Source of the DNA: Nitrosomonas nitrosa
GTDB taxonomy: Bacteria > Pseudomonadota > Gammaproteobacteria > Burkholderiales > Nitrosomonadaceae
Assembly: GCF_003051105.1 (NCBI RefSeq)
Contig: NZ_QAOO01000010.1
Coordinates: forward strand, 1-64,000
Direction: 5' to 3'
DNA length: 64,000 nt
Shown here one piece after another: positions 8,611 to 16,304 of the stretch. The notes under the pieces were generated by a model. It saw only the letters and a list, made by a program, of their open reading frames with translations. It was not told the origin of the DNA and made no database searches. Each line of letters opens with the position of its first letter. The stretch's first letter is position 1. Position numbers and translations under genes: made by a program.

Positions 8611-9327
8611 GCACATCATCAAAGTAACCCAGTAAAGCTAAGCTATTCCTGGGGCTACGGGCGTAATGACATGAGCATATAATTTTAATTGGAGTAAAAA
8701 ATGACTTATTACTGCCGGATTTGCTCGTCAGTCACCTTGCTAGAAGATTGATAACGAGATGGATTGGAGTAATAAATACGGATGAGGTCCACTAACGTGA
8801 TCCCGCTTACGGTTTCTTGGCTTGGGCTGTAGCTACGCTGACAACTGCGGTACTAACTTTGGTGATCGGATCAATCATCAGTCGGTGGAATTCAAGCTGG
8901 GGCCACGGTAGCTGGTATCGTTGCAACCACATGGGGGGGCTTGCTGCAACAGCTGGTGTTCCACAACCTCAGACATGAGATGGCAAATTCTAGTACTGAC
9001 AGCAATTCAATGGATTAGTTAATTGATTCCCTGTCTAGCATGGATTTTAGCGCTACGTCGGGTAGTATCGTTCAGGATGCAAGTTCTGCTACACCTATTC
9101 AAATGAGAAACCAGCTTTGCAGAAGTTATCTGCTATATCAGTGCAATCAGTTTTATGTTGTCTAAACGAGGTGTTGGTTATTTTTCGGATACGGCCAATT
9201 TTCTGGCGGTTGAACAGCAAGATCCGTGGGGAATACTCTCATGGTTGGATCAATTCGACTTCTTTTGGGGTATACAAATCTAGATTCTACTCATCCAAGT
9301 TTGCACTAGCCACAACACTGGTAATCT
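8611..9327. other. 717-bp region of apparently decayed coding DNA
   Basis: No intact gene is supported. Two + strand stretches look once-coding: about 8810-8950 (GFLAWAVATLTTAVLTLVIG, hydrophobic) and a 42-codon frame from ATG 9155 to TAG 9283 (MLSKRGVGYFSDTANF..., ending DQFDFFWGIQI). I recognise neither with confidence. It could be the remains of a small membrane protein gene. Confidence 0.35.
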
Positions 9328-10098
9328 TTACGGATGAGCTTTATCACACAAAACACCCAACAATGCGCCACGCATGCACAGATCTTGCATGACAGCCAAA
9401 CCACCCATTATCAAAACATCTAGCGAAGGATAACGACTTTCTTCAGCGATTCTTTCGAGCGCAGTTTGTCCGGTAAATTCTGCTGTTTCTAGCAGGTTTA
9501 ACAGGCGAGCAGTAAAGGCATTGATTTCAATAAATTGAATCTGCTCGTCAACATCACGAAATACCAGTAAATAGGTATCTTTGGGTATTACCTGAGTATG
9601 TGGGGCGATACGGTGCACTGGCCAGTTATATTGCAGATTGGCGAGGACTGGATTCAACGCGGGGCGTTGTTTAAGTAAATCGCCTGCGGGATCAATCCTA
9701 TCCCAGTCAGGGGTGTGTGTCGAGATGGAGAGCACCAGTTCCATCCATTCATAATGCGCGAGCTCAAGCATGAACTTGGGGTATTCTGTGGTGGCGATCC
9801 ATGTTGCCTGTAAGAATTGAATGAATTCATCAGGTATCTGGCGGAAAAAGGGCGAATGACAGTGATGTTTGGCAAGGAAAGCACGTACCAGCCGTGCCCA
9901 ACGGCGCTTCCCTAACACTTCCCTTAATACCGGGAAACAGATCAGGAGGGAGTGTTCAATGCCGTTGTAAACAAGTTCTCTGTAAACCTTCATGCGTCGT
10001 GCTTCAATCCCATTTGGGCGGGCGTTTGCCTTCGGGTCGCGGATATGTGCAGTGAATTGGTATTGAAAGCGTTGAAACTCAGGAAGTGGCGTGGACAT
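9328..10098 (-). CDS. DUF2063 partner protein of a DUF692 (MNIO) enzyme
   Basis: Family of putative DNA-binding/recognition proteins (HvfC/BufC type) that accompany DUF692 enzymes. The N-terminal half shows the family pattern FQYQFTAHIR, RRMKVYRELVYNGIEHSLLICFPVLREVLG and FLQATW; the C-terminal half is a less conserved alpha/beta domain with LLVFRD and a short winged-helix-like end. In characterised systems these partners help the MNIO enzyme bind its precursor peptide. The ATG at 10098 is preferred (MSTPLPEFQRF), giving 256 residues and a 20-bp overlap with the enzyme gene; a TTG at 10140 would lengthen the overlap to 62 bp. No precursor-like Cys-rich gene follows it. Confidence 0.85.
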   Translation of the reverse strand: MSTPLPEFQRFQYQFTAHIRDPKANARPNGIEARRMKVYRELVYNGIEHSLLICFPVLREVLGKRRWARLVRAFLAKHHCHSPFFRQIPDEFIQFLQATWIATTEYPKFMLELAHYEWMELVLSISTHTPDWDRIDPAGDLLKQRPALNPVLANLQYNWPVHRIAPHTQVIPKDTYLLVFRDVDEQIQFIEINAFTARLLNLLETAEFTGQTALERIAEESRYPSLDVLIMGGLAVMQDLCMRGALLGVLCDKAHP

Positions 10099-10936
10099 GA
10101 GCTTGGGTAATAGGGGTATGTTGGGTCTGAATCTGGGCAATGCGCTCGACTTCGTGTATCAATTCACTCAGAGGGGGAATATTAAAGTCGCGTTCCAATA
10201 GCGTGGGAGCTATACCATGAAAATGATAGGTCTCATCCAACAGCGCCCATACCGGATCGATGACATCTGCACCATGCGTGTCGATAATCAGATCTGCTGC
10301 CTCGTTATAGTGTCCTGCCATATGCATGTAGACAATACGTTCAGTTGGCATGGCTCGAATAAAGTCGATGGGATCATAGGCGTGGTTAACACCATTGACA
10401 TACACATTATTGACATCGAGATGCAAATCGCAATTGGCTTCGGTTAAAACTGCCCGGATAAAGTCGACCTCATCCATCTCGGTAATGGGGGCACGCAAAT
10501 AAAAGGAAGCATTTTCCAGAGCGATACGACGTTCTAGGATGTCTTGTACTCTGCGAATACGAGCAGCGACGTATCTGACGGCCTCCTCGGTAAAGGGTAT
10601 GGGAAGCAGATCATATAAATGCCCATCATCGGAACAATAGGAAAGATGCTCGGTATAAAGCAGGATTTGGTGCTGGTCGAGGAACTGTCGAATCTGGTGC
10701 AAAAGCACCTCATCGAGCGGGAGGGGGCCGCCTATGGAAAGAGACAGCCCGTGGCAGACAAAGGGATAACGCTCAGTAAAGCTGCGCAATTCTCGCTCGG
10801 GCCGCCCGCCAATATCAATCCAGTTTTCTGGTGCAATTTCAAAAAACGAAATGACCTCGGGGACATGCTGCTTTAACGCAGGAATTAATTCCCGCCGAAA
10901 ACCTAATCCTGCACCGGTAAGATGTTTGGGGCTCAT
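10079..10936 (-). CDS. DUF692 multinuclear iron enzyme (MNIO/BufB family)
   Basis: A TIM-barrel enzyme of 285 residues from the family that modifies cysteine residues in ribosomally made peptides using a mixed-valence iron centre. Family blocks in order: GAGLGFRRELIP, FFEIAPENWIDIGG, VCHGLSLSIGG, YTEHLSYCSDDGHLYDLLP, LENASFY, LHLDVNNVYVNGVNH, YMHMAGHY, IDTHGADVIDPVW and LLERDFNIP. The His, Asp, Asn and Glu ligands expected in these blocks are present. It overlaps the DUF2063 gene, as is usual. The typical third member, a Cys-rich DUF2282 bufferin precursor upstream, is missing: the next upstream gene is a small lipoprotein with one Cys. Its substrate is therefore unknown. Confidence 0.9.
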   Translation of the reverse strand: MSPKHLTGAGLGFRRELIPALKQHVPEVISFFEIAPENWIDIGGRPERELRSFTERYPFVCHGLSLSIGGPLPLDEVLLHQIRQFLDQHQILLYTEHLSYCSDDGHLYDLLPIPFTEEAVRYVAARIRRVQDILERRIALENASFYLRAPITEMDEVDFIRAVLTEANCDLHLDVNNVYVNGVNHAYDPIDFIRAMPTERIVYMHMAGHYNEAADLIIDTHGADVIDPVWALLDETYHFHGIAPTLLERDFNIPPLSELIHEVERIAQIQTQHTPITQAHVHATS

Positions 10937-11002
10937 GATGATTCAGTCGAAATCTGGTCAGTATTGTTCGCCGCTTAATCTGTGAAATGACGTCAATATT
11001 TC

Positions 11003-11164
11003 TTAATCGATGATCTTTTCATTGAGGATATCACCCGTTTCCTCGGCTGTCTCATCTATTTTCTCCCCTACCGCTTCTGCCGAATTCTTCTTTTCACAAG
11101 CGGGAAGTCCAGCAATGAAAACCATTGAAATCACTACGATGGTTAATGTTTTTAATATGTTCAT
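11003..11164 (-). CDS. Small lipoprotein, about 53 residues
   Basis: Begins MNILKTLTIVVISMVFIAG and has a lipobox ending LPAC, followed by a short charged helix (EKKNSAEAVGEKIDETAEETGDIL). Processing would leave about 32 residues anchored to a membrane. Start at 11164 is chosen because the signal peptide begins there; a longer frame to 11215 adds a non-signal leader. It resembles in layout the second lipoprotein at 15381-15611 (lipobox Cys, Lys/Glu-rich amphipathic tail). Function unknown; such peptides are common in envelope-stress clusters. Confidence 0.65.
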   Translation of the reverse strand: MNILKTLTIVVISMVFIAGLPACEKKNSAEAVGEKIDETAEETGDILNEKIID

Positions 11165-11227
11165 TTGTGTCACGCCTTTAGTTTGCTTCGGTTTATAAGC
11201 CAGGGTAAAGAACATCCTAACAGCCTG

Positions 11228-11305
11228 TCAATTGTATAGAATATAAATGATGACCAATACGATGGTGGGCACGCCGAGTAACCACGCCAATAAATATTTA
11301 CCCAG
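11228..11305 (-). CDS. Tiny hydrophobic membrane peptide, 25 residues
   Basis: The frame reads xGKYLLAWLLGVPTIVLVII, then YILYN and a TGA stop: a single membrane span with a KY positive start. AGGAG lies six bases before a CTG codon (11303-11305) that would be the initiator, as no ATG, GTG or TTG is available. A non-canonical CTG start is unusual, so confidence is moderate. It lies 63 bp upstream of the small lipoprotein gene on the same strand, and both could be served by the 16-bp palindrome at 11500. Short 25-30-residue spans of this composition occur beside stress genes in related bacteria; none has a known function that I can name. Confidence 0.45.
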   Translation of the reverse strand: MGKYLLAWLLGVPTIVLVIIYILYN

Positions 11306-11632
11306 TTGTCTCTCCTTAGAAGATTGCAAGTGACCAATCTGTTAGCCGGTAGTCTGCCGTTTAGTAAAACGGCGCGGTAGGTATATAGGATGCTTCTGAA
11401 GATACCATCAAAATTTTTAGTTTTCGACCTGCGTCTGATGTGGTCGTGTCAAATGCATCAATTACATTGCACAGCTTACAATGCGCGGCAATTGCAGTCT
11501 GTGCGTTGCCGTACAGAACATGGGAGCCAAGATGAACGAGACTTGTGAGCTCATAGAGTCGGAGTAATACTCACGCAACGACTATTAAGCTTGCAATAGA
11601 TTATATTACGGCGAAATTTCTTCCAATACCGA
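11306..11632. other. 327-bp intergenic region with hairpin and operator-like site
   Basis: No gene is seen. It holds a 7-bp stem hairpin (GCCGTTT / AAACGGC, 11356-11373) and the palindrome at 11500-11515. It lies downstream of the first Crp-type gene and upstream of the 25-residue peptide gene. Confidence 0.5.
11500..11515. promoter_or_regulatory. Putative Crp/Fnr-type operator (site 1)
   Basis: TGTGC-GTTGCC-GTACA, flanked by C and G that extend the dyad. One of six sites with the plan TGTNC-N6-GNACA, the same 5-6-5 geometry as Crp sites. It is about 195 bp upstream of the 25-residue peptide gene on the minus strand. Binding is inferred. Confidence 0.5.
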
Positions 11633-12433
11633 TTACATTGTGCTTATGTCAGGAAGGAGCCGATCATATTCTTTTTTGACCACTTTATAGCACTCGCAAA
11701 CCCTGGTCTCCAGGCGCGGTCGATCCAGCACGGTGATGTGGCCCCGGTGGTAATGGATCAGGCCGGCGCGTTGCAATTTACTGGCTGCTTCGGTAACGCC
11801 TTCGCGGCGCACACCGAGCATATTGGCGATCAATTCATGCGTCATTGTCAACTCGTTCGATGATAAACGATCGAGGGTCAACAGCAGCCAGCGGCAGAGC
11901 TGCTGTTCCACTGAATGATATCGATTGCACACTGCCGTTTGCCCAATCTGCGTGAGCAGCGCCTGGGTATAACGCAGCAATAGATGCGCTACTGGCGCAA
12001 CCTGATTGAATTCCTGTATCAGCAACTGTCCCTTCAGTCGGTAGGCATAGCCCGCGCTTTGTACCACGGATAGTTGTGGCATGGAATCCCCCCCCATAAA
12101 GAGGGCTACCCCAACTATTCCTTCACTGCCTACTCTCGCGATTTCAACTGACCGGCCGCACTGTGTGATTGAGAGCAGAGATACGATCAATGTGGTGGGG
12201 AAATAGACGTGATTCGACTTGCAACCGGAACCGCAAAGGATTTTGCCAAGAGGCATCGATACCAGTCGCAAATGGGGAAGTAGTCGTTTCAATTCATCTG
12301 CGGGCAGGGCGGCGAGAAGATGGTTCTGGTGTGGGTCATTGGGAATATCGGGAATATGGGGAATATCGGGAATATCGGGAATATCGGGAATATGGGAAAT
12401 ATGGGGAATATGGGGGTGTATGGTAGTAGACAT
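11633..12433 (-). CDS. Crp/Fnr-family regulator with His/Asp-Ile-Pro repeat N-terminus
   Basis: A 266-residue regulator with a cupin-type sensor domain (about 38-150), dimer helix and winged HTH (about 190-225, ELIANMLGVRREGVTEAASKL). The sensor lacks a clear cyclic-nucleotide phosphate cassette (RxSxG/A) and the Fnr Cys cluster, so its signal is unknown. Before it lies a low-complexity tail (residues 8-31) of eight (H/D)-I-(P/S) triplets, absent from its two paralogues here, encoded by a 9-bp repeat. AAGGAG nine bases upstream fixes the start. It is close in sequence to the protein at 16305 (shared YFPT, IVGVALFMGG, VVQSAGYAYRL, GHITVLDRPRLE), pointing to duplication. Confidence 0.88.
   Translation of the reverse strand: MSTTIHPHIPHISHIPDIPDIPDIPHIPDIPNDPHQNHLLAALPADELKRLLPHLRLVSMPLGKILCGSGCKSNHVYFPTTLIVSLLSITQCGRSVEIARVGSEGIVGVALFMGGDSMPQLSVVQSAGYAYRLKGQLLIQEFNQVAPVAHLLLRYTQALLTQIGQTAVCNRYHSVEQQLCRWLLLTLDRLSSNELTMTHELIANMLGVRREGVTEAASKLQRAGLIHYHRGHITVLDRPRLETRVCECYKVVKKEYDRLLPDISTM
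12341..12421. repeat. 9-bp tandem repeat GGGAATATC/G, about 9 units
   Basis: Nine near-identical nonamers, six of them exact GGGAATAT(C/G). On the minus strand they encode the (D/H)-I-P triplets of the Crp-like protein. Unit length is divisible by three, so copy change would alter tail length without breaking the frame. Confidence 0.9.
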
Positions 12434-13156
12434 CAGTAATCTCCTTTTGTAGGCTAAAAACTACTGCTATGTGAGTTCCAGGGTGGGGTTAAGCCAGTTC
12501 TCTACCTGTCTAGACATAATGCCTATTATGAGCTAATAACTGATCCTATTAATGTAATTAAACACTAGCTACAATGATAACAATACTGACCATTAATGTT
12601 TTCATGCAAATTCTCCTAATCAATGATGTAGACATTAATACTTAAGCCAAAATCATGCCAGTTTTGTTATTTTATTTATAACATTATGTTATTAAATGAA
12701 TATATTATTTCTCATCATCTGTTCTAAAAATATAGGGGGCTTGCTCACTGCGTTAAGTTGTGTCATTTTGGCGCATGTGTCATTAAAATCTGGTATGCAA
12801 AATGCTAAGAATAAGGCTTTCGATCTTATTCGGTAGTTTGAGAGCAGTGCTAATGGTGCAAGTCGCATTGCCAATATTACTGGTGCTTGCACTGATGCTG
12901 ATCGTTGGTCAAAATTTGATCAGCCAATTCATAGAAGATAGGTGCTGGAAGATACAGATACTTGTGTAAAAGTAATAAGAAGAATCGCGCGCATCGGGGT
13001 TCTGTGCTTTAAAGCACAAAACCAACTTTATGATGAATGTTGCGCTTCATTTTAGTAAATGAGAGGATAAAGGATATCGGAACGATTGCATGAGTGCGAT
13101 CAGTCGATTGACAAGAATCTGTAAATTTATTTTGTTACTCATTCCAGGAGAAGTAT
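12434..13156. other. 723-bp AT-rich intergenic region
   Basis: It lies between the divergent Crp-type and DUF1840 genes. I see no supported gene. The useful content is the perfect palindrome at 13003-13018 and AAGGAG-type ribosome sites at its two ends. A minus-strand frame at 12692-12892 has no recognisable features. Confidence 0.4.
13003..13018. promoter_or_regulatory. Putative Crp/Fnr-type operator (site 2, perfect palindrome)
   Basis: TGTGC-TTTAAA-GCACA is a perfect 16-bp dyad, 139 bp upstream of the DUF1840 gene. Same 5-6-5 layout as the other sites in this cluster. Confidence 0.45.
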
Positions 13157-13456
13157 ATGCTCGTGACATTTACAACCGATGCCTATGCAGATATCACTAT
13201 GTTTGGGGATGACGCACTCGTGATGTTGAAAATGATGGGGCACAGCGGAACCGTGCCTGGTGCTATTCTGGCAGCAGATGTTCCTCAAGCGCTAAGTCGG
13301 TTAACCGCTGCTTTAGCGGCACAACAAGATGCTTCACCTCCTGCCGAGGATGAGGATGCAGAAGAGCCCGTGGTGAGCATGGCCAATCGAGCGCAGCCGC
13401 TAATTGAATTGCTGACCGCCGCAGCAAAGGCAGACCGTAACGTCATGTGGAAATAA
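13157..13456 (+). CDS. DUF1840 domain protein
   Basis: A 99-residue cytoplasmic protein. The N-terminal block MLVTFTTDAYADITMFGDDA and the C-terminal block MANRAQPLIELLTAAAKADRNVMW are the two conserved parts of DUF1840, joined by an acidic linker (PPAEDEDAEEP). The family is typical of betaproteobacteria and of unknown function. AGGAG sits upstream of the ATG (CCAGGAGAAGTAT). It is alone on the + strand between a Crp-type gene and an ATPase remnant, with a perfect palindrome in its upstream region. Confidence 0.85.
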   Translation: MLVTFTTDAYADITMFGDDALVMLKMMGHSGTVPGAILAADVPQALSRLTAALAAQQDASPPAEDEDAEEPVVSMANRAQPLIELLTAAAKADRNVMWK

Positions 13457-13578
13457 ATTGTCTTTTCTCGGAGTGAAAGGATGGCCTCATGACGAACGAG
13501 ACCTAGCTTGGTGGACTCGACTAGGGAGTATCGGGATCGAAGTTCGGAAGCAGAACGGTATAGCTTATTTCATGCAGC

Positions 13579-13782
13579 ATGAATTCTATGCAGAGTGAGA
13601 CTTTTCCCAGTCATTCGGGTGCAGTTGTCTCAGTGCGCGGCAGTGTGGTTGATATAAGATTTGCTGAGCATCTGCCGCCGATCGACTCGGTGTTGCGTGC
13701 TGGAAATGAAGGGCGTATCGTTATCGAAGTGTTGGCGCAACTGGATGCGCATCACGTGCGCGGGATTGCGCTGACCCTATGA
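13579..13782 (+). pseudogene. N-terminal fragment of alternate (N-type) F1Fo ATPase beta subunit
   Basis: About 65 codons read GAVVSVRGSVVDIRF, HLPPIDSVLRAG, EGRIVIEVLAQLDAHHVRGIALTL and stop. These are the first residues of the beta subunit of the alternate, probably sodium-linked F-type ATPase, whose complete length is about 470 residues. The homology ends exactly where it meets the convergent hemolysin III gene, with no nucleotide-binding domain anywhere. It is a truncated relic and marks the edge of a deletion or insertion. Its short product, if made, would only be the beta-barrel cap and could not catalyse anything. Confidence 0.75.
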
Positions 13783-14436
13783 AGCCGCGTACCAGAGCAC
13801 TGCGAAATAATGGCATGTCGTACCCGCCATTACAAATAAATGCCAGATAAAGTGACCGTATCGAATACGTGAATCGGTTGCGAAAAAAAATATGCCAATT
13901 GTGTAGGCCACACCCCCTGCAACCAACCAAAGTAGGCCAGATGGGGGTATGCGGGTATACAACGGATAAATTGCGATCAAAATGAGCCACCCCATGAGCA
14001 GATAAAGACTGGTGGAGAGGAAGGGGTTGTGCATCTTGTCAAACGCTTTCAGCGCCACGCCGATTGCGGCAAGGCTCCAGACGATCCCAAGGAGCGTCCA
14101 GCCCCATGCGCCATGGAGTACACCCAGCGTGAACGGTGTGTAGGTGCCGGCGATGAGGAGAAAAATCGCTGAGTGTTCGATAATCTTAAACACACTTTTG
14201 GCTTTGCCTTGCGGCAGGGCGTGATAGAGGGTGGAAGCAAGATAAAGCATCACCATCGTTGCCGCGAAGAGACTCGCACCAACAATGAATCCCGTATCTC
14301 CGTGCTGTACTGCATGCATAATAAGAAATGGGGTGGCCACCAGTGCTGCGACCAGCCCTATCCCGTGGCTGATGCTGTTCGCAATCTCTTCTCCTTGGGA
14401 CTGCTCTCGTTCGGGTACTGCACGCACGATGGTCAC
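13777..14436 (-). CDS. Hemolysin III / PAQR-family membrane protein
   Basis: 219 residues and seven predicted spans. Conserved family residues are visible: EIANSISHGIG at the N-terminus, the STLYHALP segment, the EHSAIFLLIAGTYTPF block and the C-terminal IWHLFVMAG-HY with metal-binding His. Family members are proposed hydrolase-like membrane proteins of uncertain substrate. It is the only gene of this strand segment and overlaps the ATPase remnant by 6 bp at its stop. Start at 14436 (MTIVRAVPEREQSQGEE) leaves a short cytoplasmic tail, as in relatives. Confidence 0.88.
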   Translation of the reverse strand: MTIVRAVPEREQSQGEEIANSISHGIGLVAALVATPFLIMHAVQHGDTGFIVGASLFAATMVMLYLASTLYHALPQGKAKSVFKIIEHSAIFLLIAGTYTPFTLGVLHGAWGWTLLGIVWSLAAIGVALKAFDKMHNPFLSTSLYLLMGWLILIAIYPLYTRIPPSGLLWLVAGGVAYTIGIFFFATDSRIRYGHFIWHLFVMAGTTCHYFAVLWYAAS

Positions 14437-14692
14437 GATATGCTAACTAACAGCCTAATGATATGGCCTATGCGCAGGTAGAAAGCGGCTTGATGGGGCA
14501 AACGTTCCTGCTGTCGGCGTGTGCCAATATTTGATTTTTCATCAAGCAGAGTCAAAGACACACAATTTTGAGAAGAGGAAGTCAATTCTGTTCGCCTCTC
14601 AGCGTAATGATATGAACAGGGATCTTCGGTAATTGTAAATATCCACGCTAATCGGGACGTGCATTAGCGTGGAATGGTTTTACAAGCATATT

Positions 14693-14995
14693 TTAATCTT
14701 TAAACTTGTTTTTCAACTTTGTGGCAGTATCTCGAACAGCGCTGCTTAGTTTATCCCAAGCGCTCTCTGCACCCTCCTTGAGATGCTCCCACGCATCCTC
14801 GCTGGCTTCACCTAGTTCTTTCAATTTAGACTTTGCAGCATCAACTTTATGCTCAAGATCTTCTATCTGCTTTTCATACTTAATACGAGTATCGGCTGCA
14901 GAACTCTTTGCCTCGGCCCTCAGTTCTGCCAATTTGGCCTGTGCCAGTTCAACCTCGGCTTCTATCTTTTGCTTGTATGCGTCTTTCGTGCTCAT
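14693..14995 (-). CDS. Coiled-coil stress-type protein
   Basis: 100 residues, almost all Ala/Lys/Glu, with heptad-like helices from 8 to 60 (KIEAEVELAQAKLAELRAEAK) and a second amphipathic helix (AWEHLKEGAESAWDKLSSAV). No enzyme motifs or signal peptide. Similar small coiled-coil proteins are found with GlsB/YeaQ and CsbD genes in stress clusters. It sits 24 bp behind the GlsB-type gene and is probably cotranscribed with it. Function unknown. Confidence 0.75.
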   Translation of the reverse strand: MSTKDAYKQKIEAEVELAQAKLAELRAEAKSSAADTRIKYEKQIEDLEHKVDAAKSKLKELGEASEDAWEHLKEGAESAWDKLSSAVRDTATKLKNKFKD

Positions 14996-15019
14996 AACGT
15001 ATCTCCTATGAGAATTGAT

Positions 15020-15268
15020 TCAGGATTGATTCTTAGATTTCGTGATAATCCAAACCAGAAATAGTAATAATGCGGCTCCGACCATAGCGGTTACGATTGA
15101 ACCGATGAGCCCCAAAAGACCGAACATGAGACCGCCCGCAATGGCACCGATAATACCAATAATAATGTTACCCACGGGACCAAAACCACCACCTTTCATC
15201 AATATTCCAGCTAGCCAACCTGCTGCTGCGCCGATTACCATAAAAATGATTAATCCTGTATAGTCCAT
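15020..15268 (-). CDS. GlsB/YeaQ/YmgE-family membrane protein
   Basis: 82 residues with glycine-zipper spans: GLIIFMVIGAAAGWLAGILM, a GGGFGPVGNIIIGIIGAIAG block typical of the family, and a third span. The family is induced by envelope or acid stress in several bacteria; its biochemical role is unknown. It lies in a minus-strand run of lipoprotein, GlsB-type and coiled-coil genes, all short. GAGGAG precedes the start (CAGAGGAGAAGCTC), and the palindrome at 15711 is the nearest operator-like site for this run. Confidence 0.88.
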   Translation of the reverse strand: MDYTGLIIFMVIGAAAGWLAGILMKGGGFGPVGNIIIGIIGAIAGGLMFGLLGLIGSIVTAMVGAALLLFLVWIITKSKNQS

Positions 15269-15380
15269 GAGCTTCTCCTCTGGTTTATCAACTACTAAAA
15301 TAATCTATTTAGGTATGGCCTAGTATCTACGATACCAAAAATCAGGAAAAGATGCTGTAATAGACGTGACGTGATGACGA

Positions 15381-15611
15381 TTAATTGGTGGCATCTTTAA
15401 CGCTTTCTTTGATTTCTTTACCGGCATCTTCGAGCTTATCAACTGCATCTTCAGTAGCATCGCGCGCTTTCTCGCCGGGACGTCGGTCAAGCGCATCATC
15501 AACGTTATCCATTGCTTTTTCAGTACCTGTTTTGGGTTGGTCGCAAGCAGGTAACACCAGCATTGTTGCGGTGATTATGAGTATCAAAAGGTAGTTAGGT
15601 TTCATCATCAT
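15381..15611 (-). CDS. Small lipoprotein with charged helical tail
   Basis: 76 residues: signal MKPNYLLILIITATMLVLPAC with a lipobox Cys, then a Lys/Asp-rich helix with DNVDDALDRRPGEKARDATEDAV and VDKLEDAGKEIKES segments. It is likely anchored in a membrane facing the periplasm. Three consecutive ATGs open the frame; the third (15605) has the best distance from the GGAG box, so the true start may be two codons later. It is upstream of the GlsB-type gene and downstream of the palindrome at 15711. Layout parallels the lipoprotein at 11003. Confidence 0.75.
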   Translation of the reverse strand: MMMKPNYLLILIITATMLVLPACDQPKTGTEKAMDNVDDALDRRPGEKARDATEDAVDKLEDAGKEIKESVKDATN

Positions 15612-15710
15612 TTCTCCAATTTAGTTTTGGTTGTATCCACTGGGCTATTCCCACTGAACATAGGACGCTTTCTTACGTTTCATATTCTAATAGCGACATT
15701 AAACGCTGTC

Positions 15711-15726
15711 TGTACGATACCGTACA
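15711..15726. promoter_or_regulatory. Putative Crp/Fnr-type operator (site 3)
   Basis: TGTAC-GATACC-GTACA, 100 bp upstream of the minus-strand lipoprotein-GlsB-coiled-coil run. Both half-sites match the consensus exactly. Confidence 0.5.
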
Positions 15727-15901
15727 TAATGAAAATCATCATCTTTCCTCAACTATCAAGATCAAATAGTAATCTGCATAGTGGAAGAAAGAACGGAAAC
15801 AAATGTATGTTTTGTTGCAAGCGTGCTGTGCTACCCTACCTACTTTCAGCAGGCGTCAGTTTAGTTTAGCTGGAATTTTCTAAAGAACCTAGAATGAGGC
15901 A

Positions 15902-16045
15902 TTAACGCCGGCCTTGAATAACACGAACCAGTATCACGATAATGGCTATGACCAGTAGAACGTGTATGAATCCGCCCATGGAAGTCGACGAAACTAACTC
16001 TAAGATTCACAAAGCTATTAAAACTATTGCAATAATTTCTAACAT
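15902..16045 (-). pseudogene. Lmo0937-family small membrane protein with in-frame TGA
   Basis: From ATG 16045 the frame reads MLEIIAIVLIAL, then TGA (16007-16009), then ILELVSSTSMGGFIHVLL and VIAIIVILVRVIQGRR to TAA at 15902. The whole 47-codon frame matches the Lmo0937-type family, in which the codon at the TGA position is Trp (TGG). GGAG is well placed upstream. A single G-to-A change therefore splits an otherwise perfect small gene. It could be a true pseudogene or a sequencing error; read-through is less likely. An operator-like site lies 73 bp upstream. Confidence 0.7.
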
Positions 16046-16117
16046 GACGATATCTCCAGTAATTATTTGGCAGCGATCTGCTGACGATAAGATTAAGTGT
16101 AGCAGTCAACCTAAGTC

Positions 16118-16133
16118 TGTTCGATAGCGCACG
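16118..16133. promoter_or_regulatory. Putative Crp/Fnr-type operator (site 4)
   Basis: TGTTC-GATAGC-GCACG: one mismatch (last base) to the TGTNC-N6-GNACA plan. It lies 73 bp upstream of the Lmo0937-like frame. Confidence 0.4.
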
Positions 16134-16232
16134 CAGAGTTACATTTCTTAATGGCTGTGTCTGGATCTTTTGTAATCTATGTCATTAGTTACTTCTTGGA
16201 AATGGCAAGGGGCAGTAAATGGAAGGTATGTA

Positions 16233-16248
16233 TGTTCGGCATCGTACA
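16233..16248. promoter_or_regulatory. Putative Crp/Fnr-type operator (site 5)
   Basis: TGTTC-GGCATC-GTACA, ending 57 bp before the start of the second Crp-type gene, which suggests autoregulation. Confidence 0.5.
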
Positions 16249-16304
16249 GAGCGAGTCGGCTTTTGAGTGATATCTTGATCAATCTTTTCTGATCGGAGAC
16301 TGAC

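Noticed and set aside
12341..12421. Short-spaced repeats as a possible CRISPR array
   Set aside because: Units are 9 bp with no spacers, inside a coding region; a simple tandem repeat.
12692..12892. Minus-strand frame between the Crp-type and DUF1840 genes
   Set aside because: AT-rich with no domain or ribosome site; likely chance.
15861..16109. 82-codon minus-strand frame
   Set aside because: A shadow in another frame over the Lmo0937-like gene, whose own frame matches a known family.
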